The notes: generated by a model not told the origin, from the letters alone. Shown: positions 17,065-28,095, counted from the first letter of the stretch. The stretch: 64,000 bases of DNA from Ruminococcus flavefaciens (GCA_023663905.1 JAMPGO010000001.1:674104-738103); one strand, 5' to 3'. Program-made: numbers and translations.

Positions 17065-17834
17065 TACCAAAGCACCTCCTCAGCATTGAAAACAGGACCG
17101 TCCTTGCATACGTGCGCAAAGTATTCCTCGTCGTTGCGAACGGTACGGCACGCACAGCCGAGACAAGCTCCGATTCCGCAAGCCATACGCTCTTCGAGCG
17201 AAATCTCACAGTAAATATTCTTCTCCTTGCATATTTTGGCGATATTCTTAAGCATAGGCATAGGACCGCACGCATATACGGCATCAATTCCGCCCTGCTC
17301 CGCAAGTTCAGCAAGTGGCTGGGTAACAAACCCGTGAATGCCTGACGAACCGTCGTCCGTGCAGAGGATTACTTCCGCACCAGTCTTTTTGAAATCGTCC
17401 TGCAAAATAACCGCCGAGCTGTTTCTGAATCCGCTTATTGCAACAGCCTTTCCGCTGTAAATATCAGCAAGCGGAAGCATTGGCGGAGTACCTATTCCAC
17501 CTCCGATAAGCACAACCTTGCCGAAATCGGGATTGACCGTGAAGCCGTGACCGAGCGGTGCGAGCATATCAATCAAATCGCCCTCGTTGAGACGTGCTAT
17601 TTCAGACGTTCCCTCGCCTCTGATTTCAAAGACTATGCAGAGAGTACCTTTGTTCCTGTCAATTCCGCAGATTGAAATAGGTCGGCGGAGTGTGAAATTT
17701 CCTGTCCTTATGTGGACGAACTGTCCCGGCACAGCAACTTCTGCAACTTCGGGACAGGCTATCTCGAAGCTGTAGATTTCCTTTGCTATGGCGGATTTTT
17801 TAACTATTATGTATTTTCCCTGAGTGTATTTCAT
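17064..17834 (-). CDS. pyrK: Dihydroorotate dehydrogenase B, electron transfer subunit
   Basis: A flavin and iron-sulfur subunit that passes electrons from PyrD to NAD. FAD binding (RRPISICGID), NAD binding (VLIGGGIGTPPMLPLA) and a C-terminal [2Fe-2S] cysteine set (CGIGACLGCAC followed by HVC) are all present. The ATG at 17834 follows TGAGGA; an in-frame ATG 11 codons earlier overlaps the previous gene and has no such site. The length is 256 residues. The rest of the pyr pathway is not in the window. Confidence 0.95.
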   Translation of the reverse strand: MKYTQGKYIIVKKSAIAKEIYSFEIACPEVAEVAVPGQFVHIRTGNFTLRRPISICGIDRNKGTLCIVFEIRGEGTSEIARLNEGDLIDMLAPLGHGFTVNPDFGKVVLIGGGIGTPPMLPLADIYSGKAVAISGFRNSSAVILQDDFKKTGAEVILCTDDGSSGIHGFVTQPLAELAEQGGIDAVYACGPMPMLKNIAKICKEKNIYCEISLEERMACGIGACLGCACRTVRNDEEYFAHVCKDGPVFNAEEVLW

Positions 17835-17844
17835 AGATAAGTCC

Positions 17845-18597
17845 TCACTGTTCTTTCTTTGCGCCACAGCCCTTGCACTTATTGAACAGACCGCCGAATT
17901 TTCCTCCGCACTTTGTACAGAGACCCTGCGACCTGAGATAAGCGGAAACGCTCTTGAAACGGTATACTTCCGAGGCTTCGTAGACGTTGTTCTTGAAATA
18001 TATCTTCTTCACGCCGTCGCCCGAGCTTTTTCGGCAGACTTCAAATGACGGTCCTGCATATTCGCTTTCAAGCTCCCACGTCGTCTCACTGCTCTCGAAA
18101 ACTATCTCGTCGATTTTGCAGAATAATGCGTCGTTAAGAAGCGATTCCACGTTTTCGGGTATTGTCAGCGACTTCAGGCTATCGCAACCGCTGAACGTTT
18201 TATAGGCGATTTTCCTGATATGCGACGGCAGACGTACAGACATAAGTGCAGTGCAGTCCTCAAATGCCGAACCTGCAATCTCCGTAACGCTGTCGGGAAT
18301 ATTGACAGTCTTTATATCCGTATTGCCCTTGAATGCGCCCGAATCAATTTTCGTGATATTCTCGGGAACATCAACATCTTCATCGTGTCCCGCATACTTC
18401 ACAAGCGTGTTCTTGTCGCAAAGAAAAATATCTCCCGTAAGAACAGGCGCAGTATTTTCGGGCTTGTCGTCTTTTGTGGTCTCTATAACCACTTTTTCTC
18501 CGCAGTAACCGCAATACCAGCTTTCAAGCTTTTTTTCCGCAAAAAGCAGTGCCTTGCACTTAGGGCAGACTATCTGAATAAAATCATTAATTTCCAT
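17845..18597 (-). CDS. Zinc-ribbon protein with BspA-type leucine-rich repeats
   Basis: A 250-residue soluble protein. The N-terminal ribbon has CPKC (11-14) and CGYC (29-32). Residues of about 60-185 carry LRR_5-type repeats (ITKIDSGAFKGNTDIKTVNIPDSVTEIAGSAF and similar). The C-terminal ribbon has CTKC (227-230) and CKGC (241-244). There is no signal peptide, so unlike surface BspA proteins it is probably cytoplasmic. It is the first gene before pyrK, about 11 bases upstream; whether it relates to pyrimidine synthesis is unknown. The RBS is CAGGAGG. Confidence 0.8.
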   Translation of the reverse strand: MEINDFIQIVCPKCKALLFAEKKLESWYCGYCGEKVVIETTKDDKPENTAPVLTGDIFLCDKNTLVKYAGHDEDVDVPENITKIDSGAFKGNTDIKTVNIPDSVTEIAGSAFEDCTALMSVRLPSHIRKIAYKTFSGCDSLKSLTIPENVESLLNDALFCKIDEIVFESSETTWELESEYAGPSFEVCRKSSGDGVKKIYFKNNVYEASEVYRFKSVSAYLRSQGLCTKCGGKFGGLFNKCKGCGAKKEQ

Positions 18598-18668
18598 AAT
18601 ACCTCCTGATTGCTAAAAAAATTCTGATATATCTATTATATCATATACTGACGGAAATTGCAATAGTG

Positions 18669-18703
18669 TAAAAAAATTCACCCGGGCTAAAAATCCGGGT
18701 GAT
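18669..18703 (-). terminator. Terminator after the GH5 cellulase gene
   Basis: Minus strand: the stem CACCCGG / CCGGGTG is followed by AATTTTTTT, about eight bases after the stop codon. Confidence 0.88.
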
Positions 18704-18709
18704 TTATTG

Positions 18710-20413
18710 CTATTCAATCTCGGGAAGAGATTTAATCATCTTTGCCTTGAGCTTCTGGATTGCAAGTGCGTCCATACCTGTCACACCGTCGCCGGGATTG
18801 TAACAGTCGGCATTGATTTTACCCTGCTCCGAAAGTGCGTACTTGTCCTTGTTGCCGAGAGACTGGATAATAGCCGCTGCGTCTGCAATATCAACAACAC
18901 CGTCCTCGTTTGCATCGCCGAGAAGTGATTCACCGCCCGATGTTGATGTTGTAGCAGTAGTCGCTGACGAAGTCGTCGGCGCAGTTGTTGACGGTTCGGT
19001 TGACAGCGTGTTTCCGCTGTAATAATCACCCAGCGAAATGCCATTTCCTGACTGTCCGAGACTGATTTTGTGGTCGAGACTTATAAACTTGCCGTTTTCG
19101 TCCTGCCACAGGGACGGCTCAACAAATGCATACTTCTCCTCATCCCATTTGCCGAAGTTATCGTATACAAGTCCGCCTGTATCGCCCGAATTTTCGTTGA
19201 AGCACCAGAATGTGTGGTGGATTCGCTTTTCAATCATATAGTCCCTGAGAATCTCCATCCACTTTTTATTGTCGCCTGTCGGGTCGTGTTCTTCGTCAAT
19301 AAAACCGCCCCATTCGCCCATAAGCAACGGCGATATGTTTTCTTCAACAAGATATGCCCACGTATCATACCAGTAATCGTCAAGGAGCGTTTCCCTTGTA
19401 AAATCCTTGTCAAACCAGCTCTGAGCGTAAACAAGCGGTCCGTAATCGTGCGGAGAGTATACAAGCTGGCTCTGATATTCGCCGAGGTCAACAGGATAAT
19501 CCCTTGCGCCTCTGAAATTTCCGCCCCACCACGCTCCGTAGAAAGGCTGTTTGCTCTCGTCGCCGTAATGCGCATAGTCAACGGCAGGAGAATCCCAGTT
19601 ACTGCCTATCTCAAACTTCGGGTAGACTTCAATGCCCTCAACCATAATGAGCAGGTACGGATTTTTCTCGAGTATCGCCGAAGCGCACTGCTCCGCCGCA
19701 TATTTCCAGTTATTATCGGCGGTGGAGTCGTCCCATATCGCCATACCCTGCCCGTCATTCTTGCCGTGCGGTTCATTTTTAAGGTCGATTGCAATGATAG
19801 TATCGTCGTCTTTGTAGTAATCCGCAAACCACGACAATGCCTCCATCCAGTCCTCCGTGCTGAAGTTATTATCATACCACAACGGCACTTGGTGACCGCT
19901 TGACGACGTGGAAGCGCTGTGGATGTCAATCATAATCTTAATGCCGTTCTCTCTGCACCACTCAACAGCCTTGTTCCATATATCAAAGCTGTACATAGGA
20001 GTTCCGCCGACAATGCCCTCAACAGTAAGCTCAGGGTTTTCCCATTCGTTTACTTTAATCATCGGGTCAGGCTCGTTGTTTTTCCACTGGAGAAGAATTT
20101 CTGTTGACATAGGCACTCGGAGCAGATTGAAGCCGTGGTCTGCGATTTCGTTAAGGCACTTGTGCATATTCTGCGACCATACGCCGTCAAAAACCTGACT
20201 TCCGACATTATAGCCGAACCAGTTACAGCCCGTCAGCCACACGGGATTGCCGTACATATCGACGATTTCGGCATTTTCGTTGACGTGAAGCCAGTCGTCG
20301 TGATATTCGTCGGGTGTTGTATCAGCCACCGCATTTGCAGGAACGTAAGCGCTCATAGACGCTCCCAGCAGAAGCACTGAAGCCAATGCCGTAAATTTTT
20401 TAAATAATTTCAT
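18710..20413 (-). CDS. Secreted GH5 endoglucanase with C-terminal dockerin
   Basis: A 567-residue cellulosomal enzyme. The signal peptide is about 1-28 (ending ANA). The GH5 barrel (about 38-465) has acid/base Glu214 in LKNEPHG and nucleophile Glu367 in LMGEWGG, and resembles subfamily 1-type cellulases (TGCNWFGYN near 61, LLRVPMS near 97). A Thr/Ser linker (about 470-495) leads to a type I-like dockerin at 497-567 with two Ca-binding loops (DANEDGVVD and NPGDGVTGMD). The dockerin nearly equals that of the GH9 enzyme at 48-50 kb, so both should bind the same cohesins. It is monocistronic, with its own promoter and terminator. Confidence 0.96.
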   Translation of the reverse strand: MKLFKKFTALASVLLLGASMSAYVPANAVADTTPDEYHDDWLHVNENAEIVDMYGNPVWLTGCNWFGYNVGSQVFDGVWSQNMHKCLNEIADHGFNLLRVPMSTEILLQWKNNEPDPMIKVNEWENPELTVEGIVGGTPMYSFDIWNKAVEWCRENGIKIMIDIHSASTSSSGHQVPLWYDNNFSTEDWMEALSWFADYYKDDDTIIAIDLKNEPHGKNDGQGMAIWDDSTADNNWKYAAEQCASAILEKNPYLLIMVEGIEVYPKFEIGSNWDSPAVDYAHYGDESKQPFYGAWWGGNFRGARDYPVDLGEYQSQLVYSPHDYGPLVYAQSWFDKDFTRETLLDDYWYDTWAYLVEENISPLLMGEWGGFIDEEHDPTGDNKKWMEILRDYMIEKRIHHTFWCFNENSGDTGGLVYDNFGKWDEEKYAFVEPSLWQDENGKFISLDHKISLGQSGNGISLGDYYSGNTLSTEPSTTAPTTSSATTATTSTSGGESLLGDANEDGVVDIADAAAIIQSLGNKDKYALSEQGKINADCYNPGDGVTGMDALAIQKLKAKMIKSLPEIE

Positions 20414-20444
20414 AAAATCCCTCGTTATCTGTAATATTAATTAT

Positions 20445-20473
20445 AGTATATAATAAAATCCGCAGTTTGTCAA
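20445..20473 (-). promoter_or_regulatory. Promoter of the GH5 cellulase gene
   Basis: Minus strand TTGACA, 17 bases, TATACT. The rest of the 294-base gap up to the kinase gene holds an imperfect hairpin at about 20508-20533 (ATGAGC / GCTCAT with an inner TCCG / CGGA), perhaps a weak terminator for the kinase operon. Confidence 0.75.
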
Positions 20474-20707
20474 TATATTTCAGCGAAATTATTTTTCCCG
20501 GAACGACAAATGAGCCTCCGTATCCGGAAGCTCATCTGCTATGATATAGGGATTATTGGGGATTTTATAATTTAATGTTGGGGTAAACACTAAATTATCG
20601 AGAATGAAAGGATTGCCGGATTATCTCCGACTATATATATTATACACTAAAATTATGAATATTGTGTTAAAAAAAGCGATTTTTATATGCCAAATATTTT
20701 CAACATT

Positions 20708-22168
20708 TTAATGCTGTTTATGTGTATTTTTAACATCCCTGCTGTCAATCCTGAACCAGAACACCGAACCCTTGCCGACAATACTGCGCACACCGTAATC
20801 GTAGTTATGAAGCTTAAGCACCGCCTTGACGATTGAAAGTCCCAGTCCTGTGCCTACAACCTCACGCTTGTGATTCTCGGAGCGGTAATATTTATCGAAA
20901 ATCAGCTTGATTTTATCAGGCTCAATGCCGTCGCCCGTATCTTCAACCTCGATAACTATTCCGTCAGGGCGGTTAATCTGCCGTACAAATACCTGCTTGT
21001 CCTCGCCTGTGTAGTTGATTGCGTTGTTGATGAGGTTGTAAATAACCTGCTCGATTTTTACGACATCACAGCGCACGGTCTGTTCCTTGTCGGGTGTGAA
21101 GTGGATATTATAGCCCATTTTCTCGGATATTCCGCCAAATCTGCCGATAATCTCGCTGAGCTTCGAGCTGATTTCAAATTCCGATGGCTCAAGCTTCTGG
21201 CGACCGCTCTCCAGCTTGGACAAATCAAGAATATCATTCACCATAAGCGACAGCCTGTCCGTCTCGTTGATGATTATTTCAAGATGTTCGTTGCGCTTTA
21301 CAGGATTATCGCCCGACAAATCACGAATCATCTCGGCATACGCTTTCAGCATTGTCAGAGGTGTGCGCAAATCGTGGGAGACGTTGGCAATCAAATCCCT
21401 CTGCATAGTATCAACCTTGGACAGCTCATTTTCGGCATAGGTAAGTGCGTCGGCAAGCTGTTTCGCTTCAAGATAGCCTCTGCCATCAAATCGGGTATTG
21501 AAGTTGCCCTTTGCGAGACTTTCCGTACCCTCCGTCAGACGGTCAATCGGTCGGGCGATACGTTTTGAGACGAACAGCGAGATTATGAACGCAAAGAAAA
21601 GCAGTATCACTGTTATAACCATAAGCTGGCGCTTTATAATCGTTACCGTTGAACCGACAGGCACGAGAGCTGTATTTATAAAGAGATAGCCCTTCGGATT
21701 ATCCGTGTCGCCCAGCGCACAGCCGAACAGCACCATAGAATAATTGTTCTGCGGATTCGGTACTTTAAGCCATATCGGGTTATTATCGTTCTCCGTAATC
21801 TTCTTCTGATAGTAATATGTACTGTTTCCTCTGCCGTGAATCAGGCAGTCAACCGATGATTCCTCCGTATAAAGCGACCTGCCGTATTTATCAACCACCT
21901 CGATACACAAATCATTCTCCGCCGCTATGTCGTCAATCTTCTTGTTGAACTCCGACGAGCTGTCAACTTCAAACGATTCTATAATGAGATTTGCCGACGT
22001 ATCAACATCGTGTATCTTCGACTGCGTATAGAATTTTTCCAGAAATAATATCTGAAACAGCCACAGCATAACGAATACAATTATGGTATATCCTACAAAA
22101 TATATCCATATACTAAACTTCAGCGGTATGTGATTCAGCCTGTTGTTAATTTTATTAATCAGCTTCAA
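20708..22168 (-). CDS. Sensor histidine kinase
   Basis: A 486-residue membrane kinase. TM1 is about 17-43, the extracellular sensor about 44-172 and TM2 about 174-203. A HAMP domain follows to about 255, then the H-box ANVSHDLRTPLTML with His265. The ATPase domain has an N-box (VIYNLINNAINYTG) and G-boxes (DTGDGIEPD, GTGLGLSIV). It overlaps the response regulator by 14 bases. The architecture is PhoR/ResE-like; the signal is unknown. Confidence 0.95.
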   Translation of the reverse strand: MKLINKINNRLNHIPLKFSIWIYFVGYTIIVFVMLWLFQILFLEKFYTQSKIHDVDTSANLIIESFEVDSSSEFNKKIDDIAAENDLCIEVVDKYGRSLYTEESSVDCLIHGRGNSTYYYQKKITENDNNPIWLKVPNPQNNYSMVLFGCALGDTDNPKGYLFINTALVPVGSTVTIIKRQLMVITVILLFFAFIISLFVSKRIARPIDRLTEGTESLAKGNFNTRFDGRGYLEAKQLADALTYAENELSKVDTMQRDLIANVSHDLRTPLTMLKAYAEMIRDLSGDNPVKRNEHLEIIINETDRLSLMVNDILDLSKLESGRQKLEPSEFEISSKLSEIIGRFGGISEKMGYNIHFTPDKEQTVRCDVVKIEQVIYNLINNAINYTGEDKQVFVRQINRPDGIVIEVEDTGDGIEPDKIKLIFDKYYRSENHKREVVGTGLGLSIVKAVLKLHNYDYGVRSIVGKGSVFWFRIDSRDVKNTHKQH

Positions 22169-22832
22169 ATTTATATCCCATTCCTCTCAGAGTGACAATA
22201 AATTTGCGGTACTCGCCGAGACTGTTGCGGAGCATTTTTATATGGGTATCAACAGTCCTGTCATCGCCGAAAAAGTCATAACCCCATACTTCTTCGAGAA
22301 GCCTGTCCCTTGAAAGTGCGATGTTCTTGTTGCGGACGAGGAAAAACAGCAGGTCATATTCCTTTGGTGTCATTGAAGCCTTTTCGCCGTTGACATAGAC
22401 CTCTCTGCCCGAAATATCAACCTCCAGTCCCTCAAAAGCGTACTTGTCCTGCAAAATAACGCTGGCTTTAGCCTGATTCCTGTTGATTACGACCTTCACC
22501 CTAGCCATAAGTTCCTTCGGCGAAAACGGCTTTACAACATAATCGTCAATGCCGATTTCAAATCCGAAAAGCTTGTCGTATTCTTCTCCTCTCGCAGAGA
22601 GCATAATAACGGGGATATTCCTTGTTTTGCGGATTTCCTTGCAGGCTGAATAGCCGTCAAGTCTCGGCATCATAACATCCATAATAATAAGGTCATAGTC
22701 ATTTTCGTGGCACAGATTAACGGCTTCCATACCGTTTTCCGCTTCCGTAACCTCATAGCCCTCAAACTCGGCGTATTCACGTACAACCTTGCGGATATTC
22801 ACCTCATCATCTACTATAAGAATATGCGACAT
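22155..22832 (-). CDS. OmpR/PhoB-family response regulator
   Basis: A 225-residue regulator with an N-terminal receiver (DDE near 8-10, phospho-acceptor Asp52 in MDVMMPRLDG, Lys in VVKPFS) and a C-terminal winged helix (SMTPKEYDLLFFLVRN to DDRTVDTHIKMLRNSLG). It works with the kinase encoded directly downstream. The RBS is GGAGGTAAT. A TATAAT box is seen upstream but no good -35, which would fit activator-dependent or autoregulated expression. Confidence 0.96.
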   Translation of the reverse strand: MSHILIVDDEVNIRKVVREYAEFEGYEVTEAENGMEAVNLCHENDYDLIIMDVMMPRLDGYSACKEIRKTRNIPVIMLSARGEEYDKLFGFEIGIDDYVVKPFSPKELMARVKVVINRNQAKASVILQDKYAFEGLEVDISGREVYVNGEKASMTPKEYDLLFFLVRNKNIALSRDRLLEEVWGYDFFGDDRTVDTHIKMLRNSLGEYRKFIVTLRGMGYKFEAD

Positions 22833-22965
22833 AATATTATTACCTCCATAATTTATATTTATCTATATTATATCATAATAAATTATAAAAGTGTATATTC
22901 TGTGATATTTTCTTGTAAATTCATAATAATTTTATAAAAAATGTTGTGAATTTGTGAAAAAGTAA

Positions 22966-22994
22966 TTGACTTTTTAGGCATTATTTGCTATAAT
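22966..22994 (+). promoter_or_regulatory. Sigma-A promoter of the EAL protein/pfkA pair
   Basis: TTGACT, 17 bases, TATAAT, about 55 bases before the TTG start. Confidence 0.85.
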
Positions 22995-23048
22995 ATATTT
23001 ATCGAATGTTTGAAATTTCAAAGAAAAAACCAGAGAGGAGGATTCGCT

Positions 23049-25262
23049 TTGAAGTATGGAAATATTCTTGCAACAGCTCTTGTTATATGTCTCTGCACTG
23101 CGCTCGTAGTTGTTTTTGCCTTTCTCCGACCTGAACAGGCGCTTATTATTGTCATTGTCTATCTCTCGACAATCGTCATAATGTCAATTCTTATGTATAT
23201 TATTGAGAGAATCTACACAAAACATAAAACGTCGGTTGATACAGAGGATTTCGTCAAGGTTGCCGAAAATCTTGGCATTGAATTTATTCTCTGGAGCGAC
23301 GATTTTTCATTTATCAGCTTCAATAAACGTCTGCGTGATGAACTCGGTATTGATGAAGATTCCAATCCGCAGGACGCACTAAGAAAAGCTTTCGGCATTG
23401 ACAGTCTCAGCGAAGATACTATAAAGCCTATTATCGGCGAAATCGCCTATAACGCTTCGTTTAAAAATCCGTCGGGCAAAACCACAAGCATTGCGTGGAG
23501 TACCTCCGCTGTCAAGAAAATCAAGAAAAGAACTATCTATGTCAGCACAGGCTTCAACCTCACTGAAATCAAGAAGATGAAGGTGAACCTCGCAAGCGCA
23601 AACGACTTTTTCAATGCTTCTATGGAGCTTGCGGAAATCGGTGTTGTTATGAGTACCGACCGAAAAAAATATGCCGCCTCTTCCGAAACGGTACGTATGT
23701 TCGGACTTAAGAAAAACAGTATCGATATAAATACTTTCCGCAATCTTATTCACCCGAACGACCGTATGCAGTTTGATACCGTTATAAAAGACAGCAATGA
23801 CGAAATAAGCGAGGTGCGTAATCTCGAACTGCGCATTCGTCCTGCAAATAAATCGACCTACCGCTGGTACGCATTCAGATACAAGTCAATCAAAGGCACG
23901 GACAATACCCTTCCGCTTTTCGGCGGTGCTATTCTCGATATTACCGAAGAGCGTGAAAAGGATATGCTCATCGAGCGCCTTGCCTATACTGACGAGGTAA
24001 CGGAAATCTCCAACAGAAACAAGCTTGTGGACATCGGGCAGGAGACCTACGAATGCTGTCAGCCTCTCAACTGCTCCTACTGGGTTCTCGTTTTTGATAT
24101 CGACCGCTTCCATATCATCAACGATACCTGCGGTTACAACAACGGCAACTATATCCTCAAGAATTTCGCTCATATCCTCTATAAATTCGTTACACCCGGT
24201 GGTATCGCAGCAAGGCTTAGCGGTGATAATTTCGCCCTCATCCTTAAAAATTACGGCGATGATGAGCTTCCCGTCCGCACGGCGAAATCAATTCAGGAGG
24301 AATTTGCTAAGCTTGCCGTCGGTGAGTTCAATTCAATCAGCCTGAGCTGTTCGGCAGGATTCTCCAAAATGCCCGACGACGGCAACTCTTTCCTCGATAT
24401 TCTCGAACACGCTGAATTTGCCCTGAAATCCGTCAGCGGACAGACAAGCACTATCTGCGGTTATGAACCGAGTATGCACGACTCGATTATCGGCAATACT
24501 GAACTCGAAAAGGCTCTCGCACTCGCAATCGACAACAACGAACTCCAGCTGTTCTATCAGCCGAAAATCGACCTGAAAACCAAGAAGATTATGGGTGTTG
24601 AGGCTCTGATTCGCTGGATTAAGCCCGACGGTACTATCATCACCCCGAATGTATTCGTGCCGATTGCCGAAAGCTCGCACCTTATCGGTAAAATAAGCGA
24701 ATTTGTACTCAACGAGGGCTGTCGCCAGAATATTCTATGGCAGAAAATGGGCTATCCCAATATCGTTATGTCTATCAACTTCACATCAACCGATTTCTAT
24801 CAGGCTGACCTTAAAGAAAAAGTCTTTGAAGCCCTCGCAAAATCGGGGCTTGACCCTGAATGGCTGGAAGTTGAGCTTACTGAAACCCTTGCCCTCAGCG
24901 ATGTCGATTATGCTATCTCACAGATGAATAAACTCCGTGAACTCGGTGTTAAGCTCGCTATGGACGACTTCGGCACGGGTTATTCGTCTCTCAGCTATTT
25001 GCAGATTCTCCCGATAACCCTGCTGAAGCTTGACCGCTCGTTTATTATAAATATCCAGAACGACAATATCGCTCACGAAATCGTTTCGGCAGTCATAAGC
25101 ATTGCCAAATCCAAGAAAATCAAGACGATTGCCGAGGGTATTGAAAATACCGAGCAGGAAGATATACTCAGGGAAATGGGCTGTGATTACGGACAGGGCT
25201 ACCTTTACGGCAAGCCTATGCCTGCTCAACAGCTTGAGGAACTTATGGAGTCACTCTCATAA
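23049..25262 (+). CDS. Membrane PAS-GGDEF(degenerate)-EAL cyclic-di-GMP phosphodiesterase
   Basis: A 737-residue protein. Two membrane helices (about 5-25 and 30-53) are followed by two PAS-like regions (about 70-175 and 190-300) and a GGDEF domain whose signature reads SGDNF (391-395). The EAL domain has EAL at 518-520, the ELTET glutamate, DDFGTGYSS and AEGIE, all intact. I predict no cyclase activity; the GGDEF may bind GTP as a regulator of the EAL phosphodiesterase. The TTG start at 23049 is chosen because GAGGAGG lies seven bases upstream; an in-frame TTG 13 codons earlier has no Shine-Dalgarno sequence. pfkA follows after 25 bases. Confidence 0.92.
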   Translation: MKYGNILATALVICLCTALVVVFAFLRPEQALIIVIVYLSTIVIMSILMYIIERIYTKHKTSVDTEDFVKVAENLGIEFILWSDDFSFISFNKRLRDELGIDEDSNPQDALRKAFGIDSLSEDTIKPIIGEIAYNASFKNPSGKTTSIAWSTSAVKKIKKRTIYVSTGFNLTEIKKMKVNLASANDFFNASMELAEIGVVMSTDRKKYAASSETVRMFGLKKNSIDINTFRNLIHPNDRMQFDTVIKDSNDEISEVRNLELRIRPANKSTYRWYAFRYKSIKGTDNTLPLFGGAILDITEEREKDMLIERLAYTDEVTEISNRNKLVDIGQETYECCQPLNCSYWVLVFDIDRFHIINDTCGYNNGNYILKNFAHILYKFVTPGGIAARLSGDNFALILKNYGDDELPVRTAKSIQEEFAKLAVGEFNSISLSCSAGFSKMPDDGNSFLDILEHAEFALKSVSGQTSTICGYEPSMHDSIIGNTELEKALALAIDNNELQLFYQPKIDLKTKKIMGVEALIRWIKPDGTIITPNVFVPIAESSHLIGKISEFVLNEGCRQNILWQKMGYPNIVMSINFTSTDFYQADLKEKVFEALAKSGLDPEWLEVELTETLALSDVDYAISQMNKLRELGVKLAMDDFGTGYSSLSYLQILPITLLKLDRSFIINIQNDNIAHEIVSAVISIAKSKKIKTIAEGIENTEQEDILREMGCDYGQGYLYGKPMPAQQLEELMESLS

Positions 25263-25287
25263 ATATATTCAACGGAGGTAAAAAACA

Positions 25288-26370
25288 ATGAAAAGAAGAA
25301 TCGGAATTTTAACAAGCGGTGGTGACTGTCCCGGTCTTAACGCTACTATAAGAGGTGTTGCGAAGGCTTGCTATGAGCGATTCGGCGAGGATAATGTTGA
25401 AATCGTCGGTATCTCAAACGGCTACTACGGTCTTATCAACAATCTCTGCAAGGATATGTCTCCGAGCGCTTTTTCGGGAATCCTTACTCAGGGCGGTACG
25501 ATTTTCGGCACAAAGCGCCAGCCGTTCAAGATGATGCAGGTTATCGGCGAGGACAATGTTGACAAGGTTAAGAATATGAAGGAGACCTACAAAAAACAGA
25601 AGCTCGACTGTCTGCTTACTCTCGGCGGAAACGGTACGCACAAGACTTCCAAGCTTCTTTCGGACGAGGGTCTGAACGTAATCGGACTTCCCAAGACGAT
25701 TGACAACGATATTTTCGGCACGGATGTTACTTTCGGCTTCCACACAGCCGTTGACATCGCTACGGACGTTATTGACCGACTTCACACGACAGCCGCAAGC
25801 CACAGCCGTATTCTTGTCTGCGAGATTATGGGCAACAAGGCTGGCTGGCTCACTCTCAATGCAGGTATTGCAGGCGGTGCGGATATTATCATAATCCCCG
25901 AAATTCCGTATGATATTGACAAGGTGTGCGACGCTGTTATGGCAAGAAGCGCTTCGGGAAAAACTTTCTCGATTCTCGCAGTTGCCGAGGGCGCTTTCGA
26001 CATCAACGAGGCTAAAATGAAGAAAAAAGAGCGTGCAAAGAAGCGTGCCGAAGCAGGAATCCTTACAGCTACAGGCAGAATCGCCGCACAGATTCAGGCT
26101 AACACTGGTATCGAAGCTCGTGTATGCGTTCCGGGACATATGCTCCGTGGCGGTGCGCCGAGTGCTTACGACAGAATCCTTTCAACCCAGTTCGGTGTTC
26201 ACGCCGCTTATCTGATTTCCAAAGAGAAGTACGGCAGAACGGTTGCGAAAATCGGCAACAAGATTACTTCCAACAAGCTCGAGGACATCGCAGGCAAGAC
26301 CAAGTTCGTTGATATTGAAGACCACCTTGTTATTGCCGCAAAGGACATCGGAGTTTCTTTCGGCGACTAA
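25288..26370 (+). CDS. pfkA: 6-phosphofructokinase (group with mixed ATP/PPi signature)
   Basis: A 360-residue glycolytic enzyme. GGDCPGLNA (11-19) is the family start. The phosphoryl-donor loop reads GGNGTHK (113-119), where classic ATP enzymes have GGDGS, and the following loop reads PKTIDND (135-141) with Lys136, a residue typical of PPi-dependent enzymes. The combination of Gly and Lys is found in the group III PFKs. Donor preference therefore cannot be assigned. It probably shares the transcript of the EAL gene; RBS CGGAGG. Confidence 0.92.
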   Translation: MKRRIGILTSGGDCPGLNATIRGVAKACYERFGEDNVEIVGISNGYYGLINNLCKDMSPSAFSGILTQGGTIFGTKRQPFKMMQVIGEDNVDKVKNMKETYKKQKLDCLLTLGGNGTHKTSKLLSDEGLNVIGLPKTIDNDIFGTDVTFGFHTAVDIATDVIDRLHTTAASHSRILVCEIMGNKAGWLTLNAGIAGGADIIIIPEIPYDIDKVCDAVMARSASGKTFSILAVAEGAFDINEAKMKKKERAKKRAEAGILTATGRIAAQIQANTGIEARVCVPGHMLRGGAPSAYDRILSTQFGVHAAYLISKEKYGRTVAKIGNKITSNKLEDIAGKTKFVDIEDHLVIAAKDIGVSFGD

Positions 26371-26390
26371 AACAGAAAACATCAAAAAAA

Positions 26391-26420
26391 TCTCCCTCTG
26401 CTTATTGCAAAGGGAGAATA
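26391..26420. terminator. Bidirectional terminator between pfkA and the gdhA operon
   Basis: The stem TCTCCCT / AGGGAGA has T tracts on both strands (TTTTTT beyond each arm), as suits the convergent genes. Confidence 0.85.
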
Positions 26421-26424
26421 TTTT

Positions 26425-28053
<1,629 letters not shown>

Positions 28054-28095
28054 TACCCGAAGCGATATTTTGTAGTATTGTACAAATTTCAACAG

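Noticed and set aside
19070-19903. Long open frame of 277 codons antisense to the GH5 cellulase
   Set aside because: It lies wholly opposite a well-supported enzyme gene, has no Shine-Dalgarno sequence and encodes no recognised motif; the codon bias of the sense strand removes antisense stops.
25414-26139. Open frame of 241 codons antisense to pfkA
   Set aside because: Shadow of a conserved glycolytic gene with no independent start signals.
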